In this document: positions 15,628 through 24,412 of the stretch, piece by piece
Layout of the letters: every line of letters begins with the position of its first letter
How positions within the stretch are numbered: the stretch's first letter is position 1
NCBI RefSeq assembly: GCF_014204535.1
Contig: NZ_JACHLR010000025.1
Location: 1-41,813, forward strand
Direction of reading: 5' to 3'
Length of the DNA: 41,813 nucleotides
From: Novosphingobium chloroacetimidivorans
GTDB lineage: Bacteria; Pseudomonadota; Alphaproteobacteria; Sphingomonadales; Sphingomonadaceae
Made by a program: the position numbers and the translations under genes
The notes under the pieces: generated by a model
The model's database searches: none
Told to the model about the DNA's origin: nothing
The model's input: the letters and a program-made list of their open reading frames with translations, nothing else

Positions 15628-18393
15628 TCATGCGGCAACCGCGATGGACGCAGGATCAGACTGCACGATGGTCCGTGAGTAAAGGTCGCCGTAGATACCG
15701 ACGAGTGGCGCCATGTCGTACTTGTGGCCGAGCTCCTGAGCGTTCTGCGCCAAGTCGTGACGCATGCGATCGTCCAGTATGGACTGCATGCCTTCGGCGA
15801 AGGCGTCGATGAAACGATCCGTGTCGCGCACCGCCTTGACGATGAGGCCGCCACGTACGCCCGCTTCATTCTCGATCATGTTGCTGATCTCGCCGACATC
15901 GGTGGCGACGACCGGAGTGCCGACCTGTAGGGCCTGTATGATGCACAGGGGATAGGATTCTCCTGCGAAGCGGGTGGGCACGATCGCCACGTCGCTCAGG
16001 CGATAGAGGCCATGTATCCGCGCCTGGTATCCCAGGAAGCTGATGTCCGGATCGTTGCCATGGACCATGCGATGCGCCGTCGGCTCGTCGCCCTCGCCAA
16101 CGAGGCACAAGTGCATGGGTCGGCCCGGGTTGCGTTTCCGAAGCTTGCAGAACGCCTCGATCGCCGCGCGCCAGCCCTTGCGCTTGATCCCGCGCGCAAC
16201 CAGCGTGAAGACGATCGCATCTTCGCTGATGCCCATTTCCTGCCGGGTCTGTGGAAAGGGCAGAGGGTCGATCGGCATTGCATTCGCCATCTTGGTAAAG
16301 CGATCGGCCGCGATACCCTGACCTTCAAGTGGCAACAGGTTCTTGTCCGCGGTGTACACGAAATGGTCGACGGATTCCGTGATCCGGACCATCATCTCGG
16401 GCGGAATGTCCGAGGCTTCATAAGAGCCGTGGAGGGTCACCAGATAGGGTATCTGGGGATCCAGATTCCACATGTGGTAGAAATGCATTTCGGCGCCAAC
16501 GGTGTGCGAATGGATCAGCGATACGCCTGTCTCGCGAATGAACCGCTCGCAATTGTATTCGGTAACCCAGGCAGCGTCATAGACCGACACGGCGGGATTG
16601 AGCGAAGCGCGCATGTGCTCGTTCATCTCGTCGGACACGAAGATGAGCATGGAGACAATCCATCCGGCCTCGATCAGGCTATTGGCGAGTTGGATTGGGA
16701 AGTTCTCGCCACCACCTGGGACAAAGCCCAGCATCGCCAGGAGGATATGCCTGCGCTGGCGCGTGACGGCGAGCATCTTGTTCAGGTTGCAGTGCAGATC
16801 AAGGGACCCGTGGACCTCCTCGACACTGAAATAGCGATACTGCTCGAGAATGTTGTTGTAGAACTTGATGACCGTGGAGTGGGGAATGTCCCACGTCTTG
16901 CGCATCTCGATCATCACCCGCTCAAGTTCCGAATAGAACCTGGTGCCGTTGAACGAGCTTGACGACGTGTTCGAGCCATGGCGCCGGAAGTACGAGATCG
17001 CCTCCGGTTCCCAGGCGATCTGACCGCCGCCGGCAATCTGCAGGTACAGGTACCAATCGCCCACGACGCGGTACGTCGCGGCCTCTTGCCAGACGTGCAA
17101 GGGGATCGGGGAACGGCGGAACAGGCACCCGCCGACATTGGCGATCAGGTTGCTGACGCCGAAGCCATGGGCGAACCAGTCTGCTGCGGGGCGAACCAGG
17201 TGAGCACCCCAGATCCCTGCTTCGGCATGCTCACGGTAGGTATCCAGCCACAGGTTGGCCGCACCGTCGATGTCGGTTTCCAGGATGCGTCCGAACGCCA
17301 TCTGCACGCTGTCGTCGGCGAAGTTCGGTACCAGCTTCTCCACGAAGTCAGGCTCGCAGAAATCGTCGCTCTCACAGATCCATACAAGTTCGCCGTCGAC
17401 GCCGCTCACGCCCTTGCGCCACTGGTTGAAGACCCCGCCTGAGTTGGTCTCGTTGTACATCGTCCGGATACGCCCAGGGTATCGTTCGACATAGCCGTCG
17501 ATGACCTCCCGGCTGTTGTCGCTCGAGCAGTCGTCCAGGACGGTGATCTCGATATTCGGATAGGTCTGCGAGAGAATGGAATCGAGGCGTTGCGCCAAAA
17601 ACCGGCCATGGTTGTAGTTGGGGACGATGGCCGAGACCTTGGGCGAATAGTGCCGCTTCGCCATCTTCTGGCGGAAGGAGATCGCTGCGCGCAGTTCCTG
17701 CTTGCCATGAAGCGCCCAGTGAACGAACGGGTTCATCCCCGAAGCCGCGATGTCGGTATAAAGATCCAGATAGAACTTCGTCGAAAAGTCTGAGCTGGGA
17801 TTGCGCCGCTCAAGCCACCCCAGAGTCATGTAGTGCATAAACGGATCGGTTTCCAAGATCCGCACATCGGGATACTGGGCAAGGTAGAACCCTGAGTCAA
17901 ACTCCGCCTGAAGGCGAGCGATCTCTTCTTGCGACAAGCCGCGAAGTGCTTCTTCTTCGGAAAGAGGCTTGATGGCGCCGACATGCGGTGTCAGCTCGGC
18001 CTCTGCCCTGTGATGAGGCTGCGTGAGCACCGGAAGTTGCAGGTCTCCCGTTGCCTCATGCTGCGCCGCGTCGTGCTGCGTCGGCGCGAGGGCCCGGTCA
18101 ACAACCTCGGCGAGGCTCTCTCCGAACAAATGATGTAGAAAAGGATGCTGGCCGCTGCTGATGAGGTGGGGGTGCGCGATCAGGTAATCTAAAGTACGGA
18201 AAAACCCATTGGGGTTGCGGCCCTGCCGCCAGCCTCGCGCCAGGTAGTGTTCAAACGCACTTTGAGATCGCAATTCGAGATCGCAATTGGAACTCAGGTA
18301 ATAGTCGGTGTCGAAGCTTGCATACGCAGTCTCGATTTGGCGGGGGGTGAGCTGGTTCCATCCACCGTCACTGCGATCAATATGAAATTGCAT
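15628..18393 (-). CDS. Double glycosyltransferase: repeat domain + GT2 + GT4
   Basis: The 921-residue protein has three parts. Residues 27-65 and 165-230 hold copies of a repeat of the form F-D-x2-Y-L, D-V/L, DPF-x-HY, GW, RNP (FDTDYYLSSNCDL; FDSGFYLAQYPDV). From about 252 a GT2 domain begins with VSAIVPNYNHGRFLAQRLDS, with DDCSSDN and, further on, ICESDDF as the metal and nucleotide site. From about 560 a GT4 domain runs from HILLAMLGFVPGGGE through TLVARGIKRKGWRAAIEAF to FAGESYPLCIIQALQVGTPVV. Two active sites in one chain would let it lay down two linkages of a repeat unit. ATG at 18393 is preferred over an upstream TTG. The same repeat recurs in the methyltransferase at 21.0 kb. Confidence 0.9.
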   Translation of the reverse strand: MQFHIDRSDGGWNQLTPRQIETAYASFDTDYYLSSNCDLELRSQSAFEHYLARGWRQGRNPNGFFRTLDYLIAHPHLISSGQHPFLHHLFGESLAEVVDRALAPTQHDAAQHEATGDLQLPVLTQPHHRAEAELTPHVGAIKPLSEEEALRGLSQEEIARLQAEFDSGFYLAQYPDVRILETDPFMHYMTLGWLERRNPSSDFSTKFYLDLYTDIAASGMNPFVHWALHGKQELRAAISFRQKMAKRHYSPKVSAIVPNYNHGRFLAQRLDSILSQTYPNIEITVLDDCSSDNSREVIDGYVERYPGRIRTMYNETNSGGVFNQWRKGVSGVDGELVWICESDDFCEPDFVEKLVPNFADDSVQMAFGRILETDIDGAANLWLDTYREHAEAGIWGAHLVRPAADWFAHGFGVSNLIANVGGCLFRRSPIPLHVWQEAATYRVVGDWYLYLQIAGGGQIAWEPEAISYFRRHGSNTSSSSFNGTRFYSELERVMIEMRKTWDIPHSTVIKFYNNILEQYRYFSVEEVHGSLDLHCNLNKMLAVTRQRRHILLAMLGFVPGGGENFPIQLANSLIEAGWIVSMLIFVSDEMNEHMRASLNPAVSVYDAAWVTEYNCERFIRETGVSLIHSHTVGAEMHFYHMWNLDPQIPYLVTLHGSYEASDIPPEMMVRITESVDHFVYTADKNLLPLEGQGIAADRFTKMANAMPIDPLPFPQTRQEMGISEDAIVFTLVARGIKRKGWRAAIEAFCKLRKRNPGRPMHLCLVGEGDEPTAHRMVHGNDPDISFLGYQARIHGLYRLSDVAIVPTRFAGESYPLCIIQALQVGTPVVATDVGEISNMIENEAGVRGGLIVKAVRDTDRFIDAFAEGMQSILDDRMRHDLAQNAQELGHKYDMAPLVGIYGDLYSRTIVQSDPASIAVAA

Positions 18394-18455
18394 GAATGCT
18401 CTAGGCCTTGTGCGACAGGGCAAGCGGTAGCCGTCCGCTGAACCTTCGTTGAATC

Positions 18456-18484
18456 TACGTATTTTCAATCGGTTTAACGGTCAA
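18456..18484 (-). promoter_or_regulatory. Possible promoter of the double glycosyltransferase
   Basis: On the minus strand TTGACC (18484-18479) and TACGTA (18461-18456) are 17 bases apart, in the most AT-rich part of the divergent gap. The -10 box is a poor match. Transcription would begin about 55 bases before the ATG at 18393. Confidence 0.3.
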
Positions 18485-18645
18485 CAGTTAGCAACGGCAG
18501 GTCGTTTTTGGCCACCTTCGCGGCACCGTGTCTCGCGGAAGGATCAGGTGCAACTGGAAGGCTTCGCAGCCGCAAGCTATCGCCCGCGCGGGTACCGTCC
18601 CAACACCCAATTCGCAATCGATTAACCACCAGGAGCGCTTGTTGC

Positions 18646-19917
18646 ATGAAATTGTCCGCCGCGAAGACGTTGCAGAAGCGCTGGAGGGTGGTCTTGGAGG
18701 CAGCGGTGATCTGCGGGTTGCTGCTGACGGCACCCGGCGTGCATGCGCAATCGCGCGATGCGCCGCGCCCGCAATCGTCCGCGCCAGTCCAAGCCCCGAA
18801 AGATGATGGGCGAACTATGACGGTCGGCTTAGATGTTTTTCCCACCATCTCCAAGGGGACTGATCAGCCGCGCTTCGATCCCTCCAGCAACCTCCTGGTC
18901 AACACCTTGGGAGCGAGGACCGGCCTTTTTGGCGCGGCTGCCCGAGAGGGGCTGACATGGGCCAACAAGTACGTGCCAGGCACCGACCAGACCGGAATGG
19001 TTCAGCTCTACTCTCTGTCCACGACAGGCAATTACGGAGCATTCTTCGGCGTACGCTCCAGCGACAACCGCGCGCCCGGCGCTCAGAACGTTATCGGCAG
19101 CATCGATCTGGTGGTCGCGGATGGCGATCGCCCCCACTTGCATTGGGCGCGGTACGCGGAAGGGTACGTGCCGAAAGGCAGCACGGCGTTTCGGCTCCTC
19201 ATCAACGACGAGAACTCGATCCAGAACGAAAGCGCCCGGGCGCCCACGGCGGACCCCTATGACTTCAACCCCCAACATCTGGTCAACAACCTGAGGGTGG
19301 ATTGCGGCATCGGTATCGCAGGTGCGCAAAGCTGCACCAATCCGCTGTCCATCCTCAACAACGGTGCGGACTATCGGATTGGCATCGTATTCGGAGACAA
19401 GTCAATCGAGGTCGTGAACGGCACGGCGAGCGCAGTGGCATTTCCGGCGAACTACGCGCTTTCGTGGTTCGGGGCGCCCGGCACGCCGACGTGGCGGGTG
19501 TATTCGACAGCCCGCACGCGCGATGCTGGGAGGCTGATCATGGCGGATGATGCGGTATCGATCCAAGTTGGGAAAGGCGACAAGACGCCGGCATTGCGGG
19601 TCGAGAAAGACGCCATCGCCGCGCCCGCTGTCATCGCATCTGGGCAACCACCGGCGATGTCGGGCAGCTGCACGGTTCGCGATCAGATCGGGGGCAGCAC
19701 GGCGGGCGCCTTCGTGCTAGCGCAGGACTGCGCGCAGGGCACTATCGTCATCGGCTTTTCCGCGGCCGCCCCCAATGGGTGGTCATGTTTCGGATCGGAT
19801 CTGACGCGAAGCGAAGGGCTGGTGCGAGAGACGAAATACGACAGCAAAAGCGCCACTTTTGCCGTATCTGACGTTCGCCGATCAGACCGGATAGTGTTCT
19901 CTTGCACCGGCTTCTGA
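18646..19917 (+). CDS. Secreted protein of unknown function
   Basis: ATG at 18646 follows AGGAG by 10 bases and gives 423 residues. The N-terminus is a signal peptide (KLSAAKTLQKRWR, then a core LEAAVICGLLLTAPG and a likely cut after VHA). A Pro/Ser-rich link leads into a mainly beta-looking body with few charged clusters (TTGNYGAFFGVRSSDNRAP, DLVVADGDRPHLHWARYAEG, NNGADYRIGIVFGDKSIEVV, YALSWFGAPGTPTWRVYSTA). The last about 85 residues (APNGWSCFGSDLTRSEG to IVFSCTGF) form a module with paired cysteines like the ends of some phage tail or surface proteins; this likeness is from memory. It is divergent from the double glycosyltransferase and upstream of the epimerase. A polysaccharide-binding role is only a guess. 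Confidence 0.7.
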   Translation: MKLSAAKTLQKRWRVVLEAAVICGLLLTAPGVHAQSRDAPRPQSSAPVQAPKDDGRTMTVGLDVFPTISKGTDQPRFDPSSNLLVNTLGARTGLFGAAAREGLTWANKYVPGTDQTGMVQLYSLSTTGNYGAFFGVRSSDNRAPGAQNVIGSIDLVVADGDRPHLHWARYAEGYVPKGSTAFRLLINDENSIQNESARAPTADPYDFNPQHLVNNLRVDCGIGIAGAQSCTNPLSILNNGADYRIGIVFGDKSIEVVNGTASAVAFPANYALSWFGAPGTPTWRVYSTARTRDAGRLIMADDAVSIQVGKGDKTPALRVEKDAIAAPAVIASGQPPAMSGSCTVRDQIGGSTAGAFVLAQDCAQGTIVIGFSAAAPNGWSCFGSDLTRSEGLVRETKYDSKSATFAVSDVRRSDRIVFSCTGF

Positions 19918-19948
19918 AATTGTCTTTGACGCGATTGATTGTGAGGGA

Positions 19949-20902
19949 ATGATGGTAGTTGCAGGAGTATTCGGGGCCAACGGCTTCATCGGCCGCCATC
20001 TCACTCGATCCTTGGTAGCGCGGGGCCATCAGACGGTATGTTTCGGCCGCCACTTCCCGCTCGATTTCCAGAAGGAATTCGGCGACCAAGTGGAAATGCG
20101 GTTGGTAGATCTACAAGATGATATCGAGACGCACCGCAAGCTATTTGGCATCACTCACGTCATACAGCTCATTAACTCGTCCAATGCAGCGGTTGGCAAC
20201 AATAAAGTTATTGCCGACATACATAGCAACATTATTCCGCATGTCAGCTTTATCAACTCGTGCATCCTGTCGGGCGTGCAGTCCTTCACCTTCCTGTCAT
20301 CGGGCGGAACGGTATACGGGCAGCCACAGGCGGCTCTGCTTTCGGAGGATCACCCCACCTTCCCTCTTAACTCCTATGGCCTGACGAAGCTTTTCACCGA
20401 GCAGTATCTGCGCATGCTATGTCGCGGCTCCGCGATGGGCTTCAACATCCTGCGGGTGGCCAACCCCTTCGGCCCCGGGCAACTTGGCACCGGCGGGCAG
20501 GGGCTGGTGGGCACGATCCTGCAGAAGTTCAAGCAGCGTGAGCCCGTCACCATCTTCGGGGACGGTCTGAACCAACGCGATTACCTCTACGTCGACGACA
20601 CCATCGACGCGATCGTGCGGGCCGTGGAACATGTGCCACTGAATGATGTGGTGAATATCGGTAGCGGTGAAGGACGCTCGATCCTGGCGGTCCTGGAGGC
20701 CATGGAAGAAGCACTAGGCCGCCCGATCGCCCGCGAGCATGTGCCTGATAGGGCGACGGACACACCGTCCAACGTCCTCGACCCTGCAAAGGCCGAAAAG
20801 CTTTTGGGCTGGAAGACGGTCACGCCATTCCCGATCGGAGTGTCGAAGACGGTGGAATGGAATCTGCAGCACGGCAGGCAGCAAACCGTGCCTAGCAAAT
20901 GA
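19949..20902 (+). CDS. NAD-dependent sugar epimerase/dehydratase
   Basis: The 317-residue product is an extended short-chain dehydrogenase acting on nucleotide sugars. GVFGANGFIGRHL at residues 6-18 is the NAD-binding G-x2-G-x2-G loop. FLSSGGTVYGQP holds the catalytic Ser/Thr, and YGLTKLFTEQY the Tyr-x3-Lys pair near residue 146. LRVANPFGPGQLG and GLNQRDYLYVDDTIDAI are typical of UDP-glucose 4-epimerase relatives. The exact sugar cannot be read from sequence. It follows the secreted protein by 31 bases (GAGGG before the ATG) and precedes the methyltransferase, so the three probably form one transcript. Confidence 0.88.
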   Translation: MMVVAGVFGANGFIGRHLTRSLVARGHQTVCFGRHFPLDFQKEFGDQVEMRLVDLQDDIETHRKLFGITHVIQLINSSNAAVGNNKVIADIHSNIIPHVSFINSCILSGVQSFTFLSSGGTVYGQPQAALLSEDHPTFPLNSYGLTKLFTEQYLRMLCRGSAMGFNILRVANPFGPGQLGTGGQGLVGTILQKFKQREPVTIFGDGLNQRDYLYVDDTIDAIVRAVEHVPLNDVVNIGSGEGRSILAVLEAMEEALGRPIAREHVPDRATDTPSNVLDPAKAEKLLGWKTVTPFPIGVSKTVEWNLQHGRQQTVPSK

Positions 20903-21046
20903 TCCGATTGCGTAGCGGCGCGGCGGTCCGATCTGCTCCATCGGGATCGCGGAGCCTTGCAAGATGAGGACGATTGGGCAAAGCGGCAAACGACTCTATA
21001 CCGGCCCATCGACGCCGGCGGATGCTGACACTGGAGAGCGACATAC

Positions 21047-22915
21047 ATGCACGATTCTGCGTATCGGATCGGGGAACTGGTCATGCGCACGTACAGCGAT
21101 CTTCCGAACGCGAAGATCCTGGAAGTGGGTTCGCTCAACGTCAACGGCTGCCTGCGCGATGCTGCATCACCAACAACGCACTTCGTCGGCCTCGATCTGG
21201 AGGAAGGGCCGTCCGTCGATTTCGTCATAGCGCCCGGCGGTGACTTGCCCGTCGAAGAAGCAAGCTTCGATCTCGTCATGGCATCCTCCGTCTTCGAGCA
21301 CGACGTGCGTTTCTGGGATACCTTCGTGCGGATGTGCCGTGCGGCGCGTCCTGGTGGACACGTCTACGTAAATGCTCCTTCCAACGGCACGGTCCACCGC
21401 TACCCCATGGACTGCTGGCGGTTCTATCCCGATGCAGGCCTGGCTCTGGCCGAACACGCCCGGTCCGAAGGGATCGAGATCGACTTGGTGGAAAGCTTTA
21501 TCGGCGACCGGCACAGCGACGTCTGGAACGATTTCGTGGCAGTGTTCCGGAAGGGACCAAGCGCGGAACCGCTGAACACGGCCTTCGTGTACCTCCGTTA
21601 CCCCTCGCTCAATGCCCGGACGTGGCAATCGCGGACAATCTACAACGAGAGCGAGCAAACCGAAGACATGACGCTCATCGCCGACCTGCGGCGGCAGTGC
21701 GAGACGCTGTCGAACCAGGAAACAGCGGCTGAACTCGAGCAGGCTCAGGCTGCGCTCGCGGCCGAACATACACAGCGAGCCGCGCTGACACAAGAAGTGG
21801 ACCGCCTTTCGAAGGCGGTGGCGGACTCGGAACTGCATAGCAGTCGTACCCGTACCGACAACGAGGCGCTGGCGGGTGAGGTGGCTTCGCTCGAAAGCAA
21901 TCTGCGTCAGCGTCAGGAGGAAATCGAGCAGGCCTGGGCTCGGTCGGCGGAACTGACCGCGGAGCGTGATGAACTGTCCGAGCACATTGACAGACTGGAG
22001 ACGGAGAAGGGACGTCTCGCGACCCGGCTTGTGGAAGCCGACGGATGGGTGTTCGATCTCGCAGGCGAACGGCGCAAGCTCCAGACGCGTCTGACAGCCG
22101 TCGAAGCGGACTTGTCGCGAACCAGGCAGATGGCCACGAAGGTCAAGGCGGCGGCCGAGGCCCAGCAGCGGCAGCTACAAGAATACCGCACCGTCCTTGG
22201 CGCGATCCGCGATGGCGTGGCGCGGTTGAAACGGCTCGAACTGTCGCCTGCGCGGCTCCGCGCCGAGACGGAACGGCTTCACGCCGAATGGAGCGAGGGA
22301 GCTCATCCCCTGGCCGACTTGGCGGTTCAACTTCATGCGATCGCGGGACTGCTGGTTCACCAGCATGAGGGAGAGGAACGGGAGAAATCCTCGCTCGGCG
22401 CGATGACTTCGCTGATCGAGCAGAAGGCGGCCCTGCATAAGGATGTCGAGATGCTGATGGGCAGCATCGAGGATCGCGAACGCGCGGCGGCCGGGGCGCA
22501 GGAGCGAATCGCGAGTCTGACCCAGACCGTGGCATCTCTGCGTTCCGAGGCGCTGAACTACCACGCGAAAGCGGCGTCGGCATTGGAGCAGTTGGAGCTG
22601 CTGCGTGCCGAGAACAAGCAGCAAGCCCGTACGGTGCGGTCGCTTGAAGATCGTGTCGCGCAAAAGGACCGTCAGCTCAGTTGGCTGCGGCGCCTCTATC
22701 AAGTCCTCGGCCGAACCGATGCGGGGTGGAACGGCGTGCTGCCCCCACAGATCCGACGCCAGAAACTGTCGCAGACCCTTAAACGCAACGGCCACTTCGA
22801 CGGCGATGCCTACTTAGCCAAATACCAGGATGTCGCAGAGGCCGGCATGGACCCGCTGCGTCATTATGTCCTACACGGAATGGCGGAAGGGCGCTTCGTC
22901 GACAGTCAGGCCTAA
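21047..22915 (+). CDS. SAM methyltransferase with long coiled coil (possible chain terminator)
   Basis: The 622-residue protein starts after GGAGAG. Residues 1-170 are a class I methyltransferase: KILEVGSLNVNG is the SAM-binding motif I, VGLDLEEG the acidic motif II, and FDLVMASSVFEHD and ARPGGHVYVNAPSNG follow. Residues about 205-560 are heptad-rich with few prolines (RLSKAVADSEL, LTAERDELSEHIDRLE, RLEALK-like runs), a long coiled coil. The last 40 residues carry one copy of the FDGDAYLAKYQDV, DPLRHYVLHG repeat also found in the double glycosyltransferase. The layout recalls WbdD of E. coli O9a, which caps chains by methylation and measures length with a coiled coil. That function here is inference. 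The kpsT gene converges on it. Confidence 0.88.
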   Translation: MHDSAYRIGELVMRTYSDLPNAKILEVGSLNVNGCLRDAASPTTHFVGLDLEEGPSVDFVIAPGGDLPVEEASFDLVMASSVFEHDVRFWDTFVRMCRAARPGGHVYVNAPSNGTVHRYPMDCWRFYPDAGLALAEHARSEGIEIDLVESFIGDRHSDVWNDFVAVFRKGPSAEPLNTAFVYLRYPSLNARTWQSRTIYNESEQTEDMTLIADLRRQCETLSNQETAAELEQAQAALAAEHTQRAALTQEVDRLSKAVADSELHSSRTRTDNEALAGEVASLESNLRQRQEEIEQAWARSAELTAERDELSEHIDRLETEKGRLATRLVEADGWVFDLAGERRKLQTRLTAVEADLSRTRQMATKVKAAAEAQQRQLQEYRTVLGAIRDGVARLKRLELSPARLRAETERLHAEWSEGAHPLADLAVQLHAIAGLLVHQHEGEEREKSSLGAMTSLIEQKAALHKDVEMLMGSIEDRERAAAGAQERIASLTQTVASLRSEALNYHAKAASALEQLELLRAENKQQARTVRSLEDRVAQKDRQLSWLRRLYQVLGRTDAGWNGVLPPQIRRQKLSQTLKRNGHFDGDAYLAKYQDVAEAGMDPLRHYVLHGMAEGRFVDSQA

Positions 22916-22968
22916 ACCGGACATCTTGTCGGGACTTGCGCGCAACAAGAGGCGGATCGCCGGTCGGC

Positions 22969-23616
22969 TCAAAGCGCGCTGTAGATCTCCACAGCCTGAC
23001 CAACGTCATCGTAGGCAGTGCCTATGCCTTGGTCGATGATGTATGCGGCGGTGCAGAAGTGCCGCACCAGCTCGGTGCTGTGTGATGCCAGGATCATGGT
23101 GCGATCTTTGCGTTTTTCGAACAGCTCATGCTGGCATTTGCGCTGAAAATTCTGATCTCCGACCAGGATGATCTCGTCGATCAGGTAGCAATCGAATTCG
23201 ATCGACAAGGAAAGTGCAAAGGCCAGGCGCGCGCGCATACCCGAGGAGTAGGTCTTGACCGGCATGGCAAGCTGCCGGCCCATCTCGGTGAAATCCTCGA
23301 CGAAGGCCTTCGTGTCCTTGTAGTCCCGATCGTAAATCCGGGCGATGAAGCGGGCATTGTCGTACCCGGTCAGGCTGCCTTGGAAACCACCGGCGAAACC
23401 TAACGGCCAGGAGAGCGACATGCTGCGCGTGATCCGGCCGGACGTCGGCATCTCTACACCACCGATCAGCTTGATCAGCGTGCTCTTGCCCGCACCGTTG
23501 CGGCCAAGCAGCGCGATCCGATCGCCCCGCTCGACCGTGAGATTGACGTTCCTGAGAACCTCCTTGCGCGACGACCCGTGCTTGTACGATTTGCAGACGT
23601 TCTTGCAGATTATCAT
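22969..23616 (-). CDS. kpsT: KpsT, ATPase of the capsule ABC exporter
   Basis: The 215-residue ATPase drives capsule export through KpsM. Walker A is GRNGAGKST (residues 38-46), the ABC signature is YSSGMRARLAFALS (from residue 123), Walker B is CYLIDE (143-148), and the switch histidine lies in ILASHSTELV. SLSWPLGFAGGFQGSLTG is the region characteristic of polysaccharide exporters. The start is fixed by the ATGA overlap with the end of kpsM. It is the last gene of kpsE-kpsM-kpsT and ends 53 bases from the convergent methyltransferase gene. Confidence 0.96.
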   Translation of the reverse strand: MIICKNVCKSYKHGSSRKEVLRNVNLTVERGDRIALLGRNGAGKSTLIKLIGGVEMPTSGRITRSMSLSWPLGFAGGFQGSLTGYDNARFIARIYDRDYKDTKAFVEDFTEMGRQLAMPVKTYSSGMRARLAFALSLSIEFDCYLIDEIILVGDQNFQRKCQHELFEKRKDRTMILASHSTELVRHFCTAAYIIDQGIGTAYDDVGQAVEIYSAL

Positions 23617-24410
23617 TCGACAGCCAGAATCCGCCGTACGTGGCGGCACAGGGCAAGCCCGAGAACCGTCGCCAACAACGAACATGCCAGCGGGTTCCAG
23701 ATATTGTAGTAAGCCGTGATCTGGTCGCCCCAAATGCCTTTACGCATCATCTCCATGGCGTTCACGAAGGGAGACCATAGCAGGTATTCGCGCAGCTTAG
23801 GGGTCAGCCAGGAGGCCATCGTAAAAAGTCCCGAAAACGGGATCATCACGTAGGTCACCACCGGCATAAACTTTTCCAGCACTTCCGACATTTCGGAAAG
23901 CGGTGCGATCATGAAGCACAGCGATAGCACGAACAACGCATAGAGCCCCCAACCCGCAAGCAGCAGCCCCGGGTTCGCCGGTATGGGAAACTCGTCGAAC
24001 AGGATCAGCACGGTGGCGATGAAGACATAGGCCATCATGCTGCCAAGAAGCTCGATCAGAAAGCGCACGAACACGAAATCGATGATCTTGACCTGGCGAT
24101 GGTACATCAGGCTGCTGTTCGCCACGAAGATGCTCACGCTGCGCGATACACCGTGGCGAAACAGCGTGATGGGAATATAGCCGGTGATCACGAAGGCGAT
24201 GATGCCGATCCCGTGTTCTTCAGGTCCTTTCATGAACCGCCAGATTATCGCCACCAGCCCGGCGAACAGCAGCGGCTCGACCATGATCCACAAGAATCCG
24301 ATATTCTCGCGCCCGAACCGCGTGTGAAGCTCGCGGATCATCAAGGCATGGATCACCCGAAGTTGGATGCGCCATCCCTCTCGCAGCTTGCGCAAGGACG
24401 TGTCGAACAT
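23613..24410 (-). CDS. kpsM: KpsM, membrane subunit of the capsule ABC exporter
   Basis: This 265-residue ABC-2 type permease has a cytoplasmic N-terminus (LRKLREGWRIQLRVIHALMI) and the family run RELHTRFGRENIGFLW. Six hydrophobic segments follow, among them PLLFAGLVAIIWRF, IIAFVITGYIPITLF, SMMAYVFIATVLILF and GLLLAGWGLYALFVLSLCFM. It moves the lipid-linked polysaccharide across the inner membrane with KpsT. The ATG at 24410 follows the kpsE stop by two bases; the gene overlaps kpsT by four. Confidence 0.95.
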   Translation of the reverse strand: MFDTSLRKLREGWRIQLRVIHALMIRELHTRFGRENIGFLWIMVEPLLFAGLVAIIWRFMKGPEEHGIGIIAFVITGYIPITLFRHGVSRSVSIFVANSSLMYHRQVKIIDFVFVRFLIELLGSMMAYVFIATVLILFDEFPIPANPGLLLAGWGLYALFVLSLCFMIAPLSEMSEVLEKFMPVVTYVMIPFSGLFTMASWLTPKLREYLLWSPFVNAMEMMRKGIWGDQITAYYNIWNPLACSLLATVLGLALCRHVRRILAVE

Positions 24411-24412
24411 CG

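Noticed and set aside
22916..22968. Terminator between the methyltransferase and kpsT
   Set aside because: A 7-base stem with one mismatch and no T-run is too weak to call.
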